Notes under the pieces: generated by a model
Database searches by the model: none
Told to the model about the DNA's origin: nothing
What the model saw: the letters and a program-made list of their open reading frames with translations, nothing else
Part shown: positions 20,585 to 27,951 of the stretch, in pieces
Layout: the number at the start of each line of letters is the position of its first letter
Position numbering within the stretch: position 1 is the stretch's first letter
Origin: Ilumatobacter nonamiensis YM16-303
GTDB lineage: Bacteria > Actinomycetota > Acidimicrobiia > Acidimicrobiales > Ilumatobacteraceae
Direction of reading: 5' to 3'
DNA length: 37,248 nucleotides
NCBI RefSeq assembly: GCF_000350145.1
Contig: NZ_BAOL01000101.1
Location: 1-37,248, forward strand
Translations under genes and position numbers: made by a program

Positions 20585-23149
20585 TCACGCCGCGCTGATC
20601 GTGATTTCGACCAGTTCCGGATCGTCGAGGATCTGCTCCTCGGTGAACGCGATGGTCCGCCATTGCTTCTCGCTGAAGCGGATGGTCTGGGCGGCGAAGA
20701 CGTCGGACTCCCGGTCACCGGTGTTGCCGTACGTCAGGATCGCTGAACCCTCGGGTGCCCCTGATGAGTAGTCGACGACCATCACGAAACTCGTTCCGTC
20801 GTTGACCGGGTAGCCATCGCCGCGCAGGTCGCCGTTCGGAGTGATCAACTCGCCCCGCGTCGGCGCGGGCTCGCTCGACGTGTTGAGGTCGGACCACCGG
20901 ACCACGTTGGTGACGCCGTCGTGACCGGTGCCGCCGTGGATCGGGATCCGCTCGCCGGAGCGTTCGGTGAACTGGGCGACTCCCATCGTGGCGTCGATCT
21001 CGAAGCCGGCAGCCGTGATGGTCTGGACGGCCCGGGCGAGCGCGAACACGACGATGGCCGGGTCGGAGGTGAACCCGGCCGGGGTCTCGGTCGGCCGTGC
21101 GACGTCGAACGGTTCCGAGAACAGCGGTCCGACCGTGGAGAACGATTCGTCGGGGAACCTGGTCATCGTCTCGCGCCACAGCACGGCGCCGGCACTGTCG
21201 AGGTCGAAGCGTCCGTCCCAGCTGTCGAGCACATCGCACGCCGCGGTCAGGTCGACCGTCTCGGCCGGCAGGGCTTCGGTGTCATCGTCGAGCGTGACGG
21301 CCTCGACCGGGACCAGAGGCGTGGCCCGGCACGCGGCGACGACCGGCTCGCGCAGGAGCGCGGCGGTTCGCGCGGAGTTGTCGAACGTGGCGGTGCGCAA
21401 CTCCTCGGCGGAGAAGTCGTCGTCGGGCCCGGCCAGGCCGAGCGGGTTGTCGGCAGCCAGGACCGCAGCGTTCTGTCGAGTCCGCATGGACAGGGGAGCG
21501 TCCTGTTGGCCGTGCATCACGGAGAAGTCGCCGTCGAGCGTGAACTCGTTGCTCGGCACCCAGAAGCTGTCGTTCGCGTTGAACACGTAGTCGCGACGTT
21601 CCACCTGCGGTTGCTCGTCGAACGGAACGAGTCCGGGGCTGCGGGCGCCTGGGACCACTTCCCACTGGAAGCGGCTGTCCGAACCGTCGAGCAGGATCAC
21701 CCCGTCGTCGAAGGCGGTTGCGGCGAGGCTCTCGCCGATGAAGCGCTCCTCGGCGAAGAGCTGTTGCGCCTCGGCCGACAGATTCGGCGTGGCCGATGTG
21801 TCCGCATACCAGGCCGCGCCTTCCGCCCCGACCGCCACGGTGTTCGACTGCGGGACACCCTGGTGACGGGCCTGTGTGGCCTGGAGGTCGGCGAGGTCCT
21901 CGACGTCGAGCAGGTCGAGACCGAGTTCGAGAAAGGCGGTGTTGTCGATGTTCGCGTCCCGATACGTGAGCACCGTGTCGTCGGTCCACCCGACGTCCGG
22001 ATAGTCGATGATCGGTCCGTATTCGCTGCGGTACAGCCGACGTGTCTCGCTGTCGATCGTGCCGTCGGGGCGCAGGATCTCGACGGTGTGTTCCGCCGAG
22101 GTCATCTGCTGCGGTTCGCCATCGACGAAGTAGGTCGTGGGCGCAGCGGGGTCGAGATCGAGCGAGTAGAGCGTGAACCGGTGCCCGGCCGAGGCCGTGT
22201 AGGTCCACGCGACTCCCTCGGTGAAACCGGTCCAGATTCCGGGGAGTCCGGCGAACTGGGCGCCGTAGACGTCGAGCGTTCCGGGAACGGTCAGTTGTGT
22301 TTCGACGAAACGCAATTCGCCCTCCCACGGGAAGTGCGGGTTCGCGACGAGAGCTCCTCCCTCGCCGCCTTCGATGCGGTTGGCGCCGATCGCCCAGGCG
22401 TTCGAGCCGAGGTCCTTCGGCACGAGCGGCGTGAAGTCGGGAACCGACGGCGGTGCTTCGGTCGTCTCGTCGGCTGGAGCGTCGAGCGCGGGTGGCTGCG
22501 CGGCGGCGATGTACTCGGTGAGGTTGGCGCTGCTCGCCAGGAGGGCGACCGACCGCGCGTAGGCGTAGATCTCGACGGGTTCGACCGGTCGGATCCACTC
22601 CGCCCCGGTGCACCACCCGGCGAGATCGTCACCACCCTCGTCGAGGAGATTCTGGTTCCAGCCGGCCGCGAACGAGTCGAACTGCTCGATGACCTCCGCC
22701 GATGCGGATGCGTAGTCGGTCTCGGCGCGCCCCAGGATGTCGATCGACCGCCAGGCGAAATCGCTCTCGACGTTCTCCCCGTTGGCGCCGGGACCGAGAT
22801 GGAGCGACCGTTCGCCGCGTACTTTCAGGATCTGATCGAGCAGTGTGCAGCCGTACGACTCACCGCTCACGTAGCCCTGTCCGAACGCCACATCGGACAG
22901 GTCGTGACCGCTGATGTGCGCAACGCCGTCCGTCGTCCTGCGGACGACCGCCTCGAAGGTCGGCGGGACGATCGTGGTGGTCGTCGTGGTGGTCGTGGTC
23001 GTGGTGGTGGTCGTCGTCGTCGTGGTGTCGGGCGACGTGGGAAGCGGGATCGACTCGGGCCCACTTCCCGGGTTGCACGCCGCAGCGAGGACGCTGATCA
23101 CGACGACCGTCGCGATGGACTTCGTCGTCGCCCTGACCCTGCTGTGCAC
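20585..23149 (-). CDS. Penicillin acylase-family (S45, Ntn hydrolase) lipoprotein
   Basis: About 854 aa from GTG 23149. The lipoprotein signal is HSRVRATTKSIATVVVISVLAAAC (lipid-modified Cys about 25). Next come a Pro/Ser linker with 18 consecutive Thr, the alpha chain, and the autoproteolytic site DLGSNAWAIG, with Ser249 as predicted new N-terminal nucleophile of the beta chain. HFPWEGELRFVETQLTVPG, GLPGIWTGFTEGVAWTYT and the Asn/Arg-rich C-terminal part are as in beta-lactam and acyl-homoserine-lactone acylases. The enzyme would cleave an amide-linked acyl chain outside the cell; the substrate is unknown, and lactone-signal quenching is only one possibility. The frame is open upstream to 23359, but that part runs into the promoter of divergent nadE and gives a poor signal peptide. 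Confidence 0.88.
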   Translation of the reverse strand: MHSRVRATTKSIATVVVISVLAAACNPGSGPESIPLPTSPDTTTTTTTTTTTTTTTTTTIVPPTFEAVVRRTTDGVAHISGHDLSDVAFGQGYVSGESYGCTLLDQILKVRGERSLHLGPGANGENVESDFAWRSIDILGRAETDYASASAEVIEQFDSFAAGWNQNLLDEGGDDLAGWCTGAEWIRPVEPVEIYAYARSVALLASSANLTEYIAAAQPPALDAPADETTEAPPSVPDFTPLVPKDLGSNAWAIGANRIEGGEGGALVANPHFPWEGELRFVETQLTVPGTLDVYGAQFAGLPGIWTGFTEGVAWTYTASAGHRFTLYSLDLDPAAPTTYFVDGEPQQMTSAEHTVEILRPDGTIDSETRRLYRSEYGPIIDYPDVGWTDDTVLTYRDANIDNTAFLELGLDLLDVEDLADLQATQARHQGVPQSNTVAVGAEGAAWYADTSATPNLSAEAQQLFAEERFIGESLAATAFDDGVILLDGSDSRFQWEVVPGARSPGLVPFDEQPQVERRDYVFNANDSFWVPSNEFTLDGDFSVMHGQQDAPLSMRTRQNAAVLAADNPLGLAGPDDDFSAEELRTATFDNSARTAALLREPVVAACRATPLVPVEAVTLDDDTEALPAETVDLTAACDVLDSWDGRFDLDSAGAVLWRETMTRFPDESFSTVGPLFSEPFDVARPTETPAGFTSDPAIVVFALARAVQTITAAGFEIDATMGVAQFTERSGERIPIHGGTGHDGVTNVVRWSDLNTSSEPAPTRGELITPNGDLRGDGYPVNDGTSFVMVVDYSSGAPEGSAILTYGNTGDRESDVFAAQTIRFSEKQWRTIAFTEEQILDDPELVEITISAA
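22973..23026 (-). repeat. Simple ACC/ACG codon repeat encoding 18 threonines
   Basis: 54 bp of ACC and ACG codons only, in the acylase gene just after the lipobox. The tract is prone to slippage in whole codons, and the product would be an O-glycosylation-type stalk. Confidence 0.95.
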
Positions 23150-23284
23150 GACGACCCATAGTGCCAGATGAACCGACGTTCGGTTGAGCGAGAACCGCCG
23201 GGACGTCCGGTTTCGTCGAGAAGTCGACGCCGCGTGGGCTCGGCGCCGCCCGGAACGGCCCGATGGTGGGCAATCGTCGCCGGG

Positions 23285-23290
23285 TAGTGT
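23285..23290 (+). promoter_or_regulatory. Leaderless -10 hexamer of nadE
   Basis: TAGTGT, 7 nt, then GTG at 23298. It marks the real start of the NAD+ synthetase. Confidence 0.6.
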
Positions 23291-23297
23291 CGGCGCC

Positions 23298-25016
23298 GTG
23301 ACGGTTCTCCGAGTTGCTCTGGCCCAGCTCAACCCCACTGTCGGCGGCCTCGACGGCAACCTCGCGATGCTGAACGACGCCTACGACGAAGCCGAGGCTG
23401 CCGGCTGCGACATCGTGGCGTTTCCGGAGCTGTCACTGACGGGATATCCGCCGGAGGATCTCGTGCTCAAGCCGGGTTTCGTCGAGGACAACTTGGAGGC
23501 GCTCGACGCCTTCGCGAGCCGGACCCGCCGGTGTGCGGCGGTCGTCGGATTCGTCGACCAGGATCGCGATCTCTACAACGCCGCTGCCGTGTGTGCGGGC
23601 GGTGAGGTTCTCGGCAAGTTCCACAAGCGACTCCTGCCGAACAACACCGTGTTCGACGAGCAGCGCTACTTCACGGCCGGGTACGACTCCGATCCGCTCG
23701 AGCTGTACCTCATCGGTGGGGTCAAGGTCGCGGTGTCGATCTGTGAGGACATCTGGAGCCCGGTCGGTCCGGTCGCCACGCAGGCCGCGGCAGGGGCCGA
23801 GTTGAACATCAACATCAACGGCTCGCCGTACGCCGTCGGCAAGGGCGCCCGACGCGAGCGGATGCTCGCCACCCGTGCCGCCGACTCGCACTGCTCGATC
23901 GTGTACGTCAACCAGGTCGGCGGACAGGACGAGTTGGTGTTCGACGGTGGCTCGCTGGTGTTCGATCACGAGGGGACGCTGCTCGCGCGGGCTCCCCAGT
24001 TCGCCGAGTCGGTCACGATCGTCGACGTCCCGGTCCCGCCCGTGTACCGCAAGCGATTGCTCGATCCGCGCGGACGGATCACCGAGGAGATGCTTCCGAT
24101 CGTCGAGGTCACCACGGAACCCGCTTCGTCGCCGGTCGTGGTCGAGACGCCGGTCAGCGAACCGTTCGACGACGACCGCGAGCTGTACGACGCGCTCGTG
24201 CTCGGAACCGGTGACTACTGCCGCAAGAACGGGTTCACCGACGTGGTGATCGGTTTGTCGGGAGGCATCGACTCGACGATCGTCGCCGCGATCGCCGTCG
24301 ACGCGCTCGGTGCCGACCACGTCCACGGAGTGTCGATGCCGTCGCGCTATTCGTCGGACCACTCGAAGTCGGACGCTGAGCGGCTCGCGGAGAACCTCGG
24401 GATCGACTTCCGGACGATCTCGATCGAGCCGGCGTTCAGTGCCTACCTCGACATGCTCGAGCCGTCGTTCGCCGACCGGGAGCCGGGGCTCACCCTCGAG
24501 AACATCCAGTCGCGCTGTCGCGGGCAGGCGCTGATGGCGTTGTCGAACGAGTTCGGGTGGATGGTGCTCACCACCGGGAACAAGAGCGAGGTCGCGGTCG
24601 GATACTTCACGATCTACGGCGATTCGGTCGGCGGGTACGCGGCGATCAAGGACGTGCTGAAGACGCGGGTGTACGAGCTGTGCCGCTACGTCAACCGTCG
24701 GGAGGGACGCGAGATCATCCCCGAGAACGTCATCACGAAACCGCCGTCGGCCGAGCTGCGACCCGACCAGCGCGACGACGACAGCCTTCCGCCGTACGAG
24801 GTGCTCGACCCGATCCTCGAGCTGTACGTCGAGGACGATCGCACGGCCGGCGAGATCATCGAACTCGGCCACGACGAGGACATGGTGCGGCGCGTGACCC
24901 GGCTGGTCGACATCGCCGAGTACAAGCGTCGCCAATGCCCGCCTGGGGTGAGGGTGAGTCGCAAGGCATTCGGCAAGGACCGCCGCATGCCGATCACCAG
25001 TCACTACCGCGGCTGA
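23298..25016 (+). CDS. nadE: Glutamine-dependent NAD+ synthetase
   Basis: 572 aa; makes NAD+ from nicotinate adenine dinucleotide, ATP and glutamine in the cytosol. The N-terminal nitrilase-like glutaminase domain has the Glu-Lys-Cys triad: Glu44 (FPELSLTGYPPED), Lys110 (FHKRLLPN) and Cys149 (VSICEDIW). The C-terminal synthetase domain (from about residue 300) has the PP-loop GLSGGIDSTIVAAIA, then SRCRGQALMALSN, TTGNKSEVAVGYFTIYGD, KPPSAELRPDQRDDDSLPPYEVLD and the final FGKDRRMPITSHYRG. This is the compact bacterial type of NadE with glutaminase domain rather than the 680-aa mycobacterial form. The start is GTG 23298, supported by the -10 hexamer and the MTVLRVALAQLNPTVG beginning. Confidence 0.95.
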   Translation: MTVLRVALAQLNPTVGGLDGNLAMLNDAYDEAEAAGCDIVAFPELSLTGYPPEDLVLKPGFVEDNLEALDAFASRTRRCAAVVGFVDQDRDLYNAAAVCAGGEVLGKFHKRLLPNNTVFDEQRYFTAGYDSDPLELYLIGGVKVAVSICEDIWSPVGPVATQAAAGAELNININGSPYAVGKGARRERMLATRAADSHCSIVYVNQVGGQDELVFDGGSLVFDHEGTLLARAPQFAESVTIVDVPVPPVYRKRLLDPRGRITEEMLPIVEVTTEPASSPVVVETPVSEPFDDDRELYDALVLGTGDYCRKNGFTDVVIGLSGGIDSTIVAAIAVDALGADHVHGVSMPSRYSSDHSKSDAERLAENLGIDFRTISIEPAFSAYLDMLEPSFADREPGLTLENIQSRCRGQALMALSNEFGWMVLTTGNKSEVAVGYFTIYGDSVGGYAAIKDVLKTRVYELCRYVNRREGREIIPENVITKPPSAELRPDQRDDDSLPPYEVLDPILELYVEDDRTAGEIIELGHDEDMVRRVTRLVDIAEYKRRQCPPGVRVSRKAFGKDRRMPITSHYRG

Positions 25017-25026
25017 ACCGGATCGG

Positions 25027-25032
25027 TAGTTT
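25027..25032 (+). promoter_or_regulatory. Leaderless -10 hexamer of the class V aminotransferase gene
   Basis: TAGTTT, 6 nt, then ATG at 25039, just after the nadE stop. Confidence 0.6.
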
Positions 25033-25038
25033 GCGGCG

Positions 25039-26298
25039 ATGACATCGTTGCCGTCCCTCGACGTCGAGTTCGTGCGGACGCAGTTCCCGGCGTTCGGATC
25101 ACCGGAGAACGACGGAACGTGTTTCTTCGACAACGCCGCCGGTTCCTACGCCTGCCGGCAGACGATCGACGCGCTCACCGACTTCTACACGCACACGAAG
25201 GTGCAGCCGTACTCGCCGTTCGGTCCGTCCGAGCGCGCCGGTGAACTGATGGACCGATCCCGGGAACGCTGGGCGGAGGCGCTCGGTGTGGACACCGACG
25301 AGGTCGTGTTCGGACCGTCCACGTCGATGAACACCTACGTGCTCGCACAGGCCTTCGGACAGTGGTTGAGCGCCGACGACGAGGTGATCGTCACGAATCA
25401 GGATCACGAGGCGAACACCGGGAGCACGCGACGGATGGCCGAGCGCCTGGGCTGCCCCATGCACGAGTGGCGCACGAACCCGGACACGGGACTCCTCGAC
25501 GTGGCCGACCTCGAAGCGTTGCTCAACGAACGGACCCGGCTCGTCACGGTGCCCCATGCGTCGAACATCGTGGGCCAGGAGAACGAGATCGCCCGGATCT
25601 GCGAGCTGGCGCATGCGGTTGGCGCGCGGGTGATCGTCGACGGTGTGTCGTTCGTTCCACACGGCATCCCTGACGTCGCGGCGCTCGGCGCCGACGTGTA
25701 CCTGTTCAGCCTCTACAAGGTGTACTCGGTCCACCAGGGCGTGATGGTCGTGCGCCGTGAACTGCTGAACGAGCTCCCGAACCAAGGCCACTTCTTCAAC
25801 GACTCGGTGCCCCACGCTCGGCTGAACCCGGCCGGTCCGGATCACGCTCAGGTCGGGTGTGCTGCCGCAGTGCTCGACTACGTGGAAACGCTGCATCGCC
25901 ACCACGGCGGCGACCCTGCCGACTCTCTTCGGCGAGCGTGTGCCGACGTGTCCGAACTGTGGCAGGCACACGAGGACGCCCTGACCGTCTCGCTGCTCGA
26001 TGCGGTTGCGGGGAACGACCGGTTGCGGCTGCTCGGTCCGGCCGTGCTCGACGTGAACGACGGTCATCGCTGTCCGACCGTCGCGGTCTCGCCGACGTCG
26101 ATCGAACCCGAGGCGTTGCAGGACGCGCTGATCGCCCGCGGCGTGCAGACGACCGCCAACCACTTCTACGGATGGCGGTGCCTCGACGGCATGGGTGTCG
26201 ACCCCGAACGCGGAGCGTTGCGGCTGTCGTTCGTCCACTACACGACCGAGGCGGAGGTCGACCGCGTGATCCAGGCGCTCGACGAGATCGTCGGCTGA
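25039..26298 (+). CDS. PLP-dependent class V aminotransferase (cysteine desulfurase-like)
   Basis: 419 aa. Fold-type I PLP enzyme of the SufS/CsdA-like branch: FFDNAAGSYACRQTIDAL at the N-terminus, FGPSTSMNTYVLAQAF for the phosphate cup, HEANTGSTRRMAERLG, the Asp of IVDGVSFVPHG, and the PLP-binding Lys in LFSLYKVYSVHQGVM. A clear catalytic Cys loop of SufS (RxGHHCA) is not seen; the matching stretch is QTTANHFYGWR, so sulfur mobilisation is doubtful. It may be a selenocysteine lyase- or kynureninase-like side branch. It follows nadE with 22 bp between them, though a hexamer suggests its own promoter. Confidence 0.82.
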   Translation: MTSLPSLDVEFVRTQFPAFGSPENDGTCFFDNAAGSYACRQTIDALTDFYTHTKVQPYSPFGPSERAGELMDRSRERWAEALGVDTDEVVFGPSTSMNTYVLAQAFGQWLSADDEVIVTNQDHEANTGSTRRMAERLGCPMHEWRTNPDTGLLDVADLEALLNERTRLVTVPHASNIVGQENEIARICELAHAVGARVIVDGVSFVPHGIPDVAALGADVYLFSLYKVYSVHQGVMVVRRELLNELPNQGHFFNDSVPHARLNPAGPDHAQVGCAAAVLDYVETLHRHHGGDPADSLRRACADVSELWQAHEDALTVSLLDAVAGNDRLRLLGPAVLDVNDGHRCPTVAVSPTSIEPEALQDALIARGVQTTANHFYGWRCLDGMGVDPERGALRLSFVHYTTEAEVDRVIQALDEIVG

Positions 26299-26345
26299 GC
26301 CAGCAGCACTGGGTCGATCCGCTCGCGGTGGACAACACTGGCGGG

Positions 26346-27095
26346 ATGCCCGACGACTCGCCGGCCCCGATCGCGTTCGATGCCGGCCTGCGCGCGCGGA
26401 TGCAGGAGCGGCTGGACGCTCACGACCGCCTCGAGTTGCCACTCGAGGGACGACGCCACGCCGCGGTGGCGATCCTGTTGGTGGACTCCGACGTCGGTGC
26501 CGACGCCGAGGATCCGTTCGAGTTCTCGGACGAGGACATGGGGGTGATCCCCGGATACAGCGGAGGACTCGACGGGCGGATGGCCGATGTGGCGGGAGGG
26601 GCGGCGTTCGTGCTGTGCCGTCGGAGTGCGGGTCTGAACACGCACGCGTCGCAGTGGGCGCTGCCCGGTGGACGGATCGACGCCGGTGAGTCGGTGGTCG
26701 AAGCTGCGTTGCGCGAGACGCGCGAGGAGGTCGGGGTCGACCTCGGCGAGTCGGCGGTCCTCGGTGTCCTCGACGACTACGTGACGCGGTCCGGGTACGT
26801 GATGACCCCGGTGGTCGTCTGGGGAGGCGAGGACCTCGAACTCGACCCGAACCCCGACGAGGTGTTGGCCGCGTACCGGATCGGGTTGCACGAACTCGCC
26901 CGTCCGGACTCGCCGCGGTTCGTCGACATCCCGGAGAGTGACCGACCGGTGGTGCAGGTTCCCCTCGGTGGCGATCTGATCCATGCGCCGACCGGCGCGG
27001 TCGTCGTCAACTTCCGCTGGGTGTGCCTGGACGGTCGATCGAGCGAGGACTCGCGTGTGGCCGACTTCGAGCAGCCGGAGTTCGCCTGGGGCTGA
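26346..27095 (+). CDS. NUDIX hydrolase (CoA pyrophosphatase-like)
   Basis: 249 aa. A canonical NUDIX box (Gx5Ex7REVxEExG type) is present as GGRIDAGESVVEAALRETREEVGVDL at about residues 110-135, with strands GGAAFVLCRRSAGLNTHASQWALPGG before it. The downstream YVTRSGYVMTPVVVWGG and FRWVCLDG resemble the CoA-diphosphatase (NudL/YeaB) branch. The N-terminal 80 residues are extra. ATG 26346 is preceded by AACACT 6 nt upstream, a weak leaderless promoter. The frame is open to 25857 but overlaps the aminotransferase gene. The gene ends 2 bp from the dUTPase stop (convergent). Confidence 0.86.
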   Translation: MPDDSPAPIAFDAGLRARMQERLDAHDRLELPLEGRRHAAVAILLVDSDVGADAEDPFEFSDEDMGVIPGYSGGLDGRMADVAGGAAFVLCRRSAGLNTHASQWALPGGRIDAGESVVEAALRETREEVGVDLGESAVLGVLDDYVTRSGYVMTPVVVWGGEDLELDPNPDEVLAAYRIGLHELARPDSPRFVDIPESDRPVVQVPLGGDLIHAPTGAVVVNFRWVCLDGRSSEDSRVADFEQPEFAWG

Positions 27096-27097
27096 CG

Positions 27098-27535
27098 TCA
27101 GCGACCGGAGTGACCGAAGCCGCCGCCGCGGTCGTCGCCTTCGAGATCGTCGGTGACGAGCCACTGCACATGTTCGACGGCTTGGATCACGAGTTGGGCG
27201 ACGCGGTCGCCCCGCTCGATGGTGTAGTCGCTCGTCGGGTCGGTGTTCACGAGGATCACCTTGATCTCGCCGCGGTAGGCGGCGTCGATGAGGCCCGGAC
27301 CGTTGACGACGCTGATGCCGTGCTTGAGCGCCATGCCGCTGCGCGGCAGCACGAAGCCGCCGTAGCCCATGGGGATGGCGATCGAGATCCCGGTCGGCAC
27401 GAGTCCCCGGCCACCCCCGGCCGCGAGCGTGATGCCTTCCCGTGCGAAGAGATCGAGCCCCGCATCGCCTTCGTGCGCGTAGGCGGGGAGCGGAAGCTCG
27501 GCGTCGAGTTGAACGATCGGGATCTGCACACTCAC
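27098..27535 (-). CDS. dut: dUTP diphosphatase (trimeric dUTPase)
   Basis: 145 aa from GTG 27535 (a second GTG at 27529 is possible). Hydrolyses dUTP to dUMP, keeping uracil out of DNA and feeding dTMP synthesis. All five motifs are visible: AHEGDAGLDLFA (1), PRSGMALKHGI (2), NGPGLIDAAYRGEIKVIL (3, with the catalytic Asp), RGDRVAQLVI (4) and the C-terminal P-loop-like RGGGFGHSGR (5). The three active sites form between subunits. On the minus strand TACAGT lies 8 nt before the GTG. It diverges from selA across a 412-bp repeat-rich region. Confidence 0.95.
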   Translation of the reverse strand: MSVQIPIVQLDAELPLPAYAHEGDAGLDLFAREGITLAAGGGRGLVPTGISIAIPMGYGGFVLPRSGMALKHGISVVNGPGLIDAAYRGEIKVILVNTDPTSDYTIERGDRVAQLVIQAVEHVQWLVTDDLEGDDRGGGFGHSGR

Positions 27536-27543
27536 GACCGGCG

Positions 27544-27549
27544 ACTGTA
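27544..27549 (-). promoter_or_regulatory. Probable -10 hexamer of dut
   Basis: TACAGT on the minus strand, 8 nt before GTG 27535; slightly longer spacing than in the other leaderless genes. Confidence 0.45.
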
Positions 27550-27550
27550 C

Positions 27551-27621
27551 CCCCGCCTCTCCACCCCTCACCCCGCCTCTCCACCCTCACCCCGCATCCC
27601 CACCCTCACCCCGGTCCCGCC
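27551..27621. repeat. C-rich 19-20-bp tandem repeats upstream of dut
   Basis: Three units: 27551-27570 (20 bp), 27571-27589 and 27590-27608 (19 bp each), followed by a partial fourth. Each begins CCCCGC and ends CCCTCA. On the dut coding strand these are G-runs that could form G-quadruplexes just upstream of the promoter. No gene is seen here. Confidence 0.85.
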
Positions 27622-27647
27622 CTGTGCCCACTCCATCCCGTTCCGTC

Positions 27648-27770
27648 GGAAATTTCGTGGGATCCGGACGCTGGGCGACTCGATCGCTCGAAGTTCGTGC
27701 GGCCAACACCGCCTGCCTCGGAAATTTCGTGGGATCCGGACGTGGGGCGTCTCGATCCCACGAAATTTCC
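27648..27770. repeat. Dimeric hairpin repeat between dut and selA
   Basis: Two copies 72 bp apart begin with GGAAATTTCGTGGGATC (27648 and 27720) and share the next bases CGGACG. The second copy is a perfect inverted repeat: its 17-bp arm at 27720-27736 pairs with 27754-27770 across a 17-nt loop. The first copy's right arm (27682-27698) is the same arm with several changes. The AT-rich centre of each arm is unusual in this genome. It looks like a non-autonomous mobile or REPIN-like element. Confidence 0.8.
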
Positions 27771-27790
27771 CCGGAGCGATGTGATCCGGC

Positions 27791-27897
27791 GGGTGCGGGT
27801 GCGGGTGCGGCAGGGGGTGCGGGTGTGGGTGTGGGTGTGGTCGGGGTGGGGTGGGGTGTCGTGGGGGTGCGGAGGTGAGGGGTGTCGGGGTGGGGCG
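27791..27897 (+). repeat. G-rich hexamer repeats upstream of selA
   Basis: GGGTGC repeats (27791-27808 and again near 27815) change into GGGTGT repeats (27821-27838), then irregular GGGG runs up to 27897. No ORF or terminator is seen. This tract mirrors the C-rich one at 27551-27621, so both divergent genes have G-runs on their coding strand just upstream. Confidence 0.8.
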
Positions 27898-27903
27898 TAG
27901 AGT
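27898..27903 (+). promoter_or_regulatory. Leaderless-type -10 hexamer upstream of selA
   Basis: TAGAGT, 6 nt, then GTG at 27910, which opens a 13-codon mini-ORF rather than selA itself. Confidence 0.5.
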
Positions 27904-27909
27904 GGGTTC

Positions 27910-27951
27910 GTGTGTGAGTGGGGCGACTCGAGGGGGCGGTGGCGGCCATGA
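27910..27951 (+). CDS. Possible 13-codon leader ORF ending at the selA start
   Basis: GTG 27910 opens a mini-ORF (peptide [14 protein letters not shown]) that stops at TGA 27949-27951. The stop overlaps the selA ATG as ATGA, which would couple selA translation to it. The only support is the TAGAGT hexamer at the right distance and the overlap; no Shine-Dalgarno site is needed if the mRNA begins at 27910. In-frame GTG 27918 of selA lies inside it, so the alternative is that selA simply starts there. Confidence 0.35.
   Translation: MCEWGDSRGRWRP

Noticed and set aside
20921-23161. Open plus-strand frame of 746 codons opposite the acylase gene
   Set aside because: No recognisable domain, Arg/Val/Asp-rich composition, and exactly antisense to a well-supported Ntn hydrolase.
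23150-23359. Upstream extension of the acylase frame to 23359
   Set aside because: It runs through the nadE promoter and start and would bury the lipoprotein signal 70 residues inside the protein.
23433-25133. Open minus-strand frame opposite nadE
   Set aside because: No domain; mirror frame of a conserved enzyme with all catalytic motifs on the plus strand.
25039-26298. Calling the class V aminotransferase a SufS cysteine desulfurase
   Set aside because: The PLP Lys is clear, but the conserved SufS RxGHHCA loop with the catalytic Cys is missing at the expected place.
27551-27621. CRISPR-like array in the C-rich repeats
   Set aside because: Units of 19-20 bp adjoin without unique spacers, so this is a simple tandem repeat.
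27648-27770. tRNA-Sec (selC) in the dut-selA gap
   Set aside because: The inverted repeats first suggested an RNA gene, but there is no TTCAAATC-like T-loop, no UCA anticodon arm and no acceptor stem with CCA.
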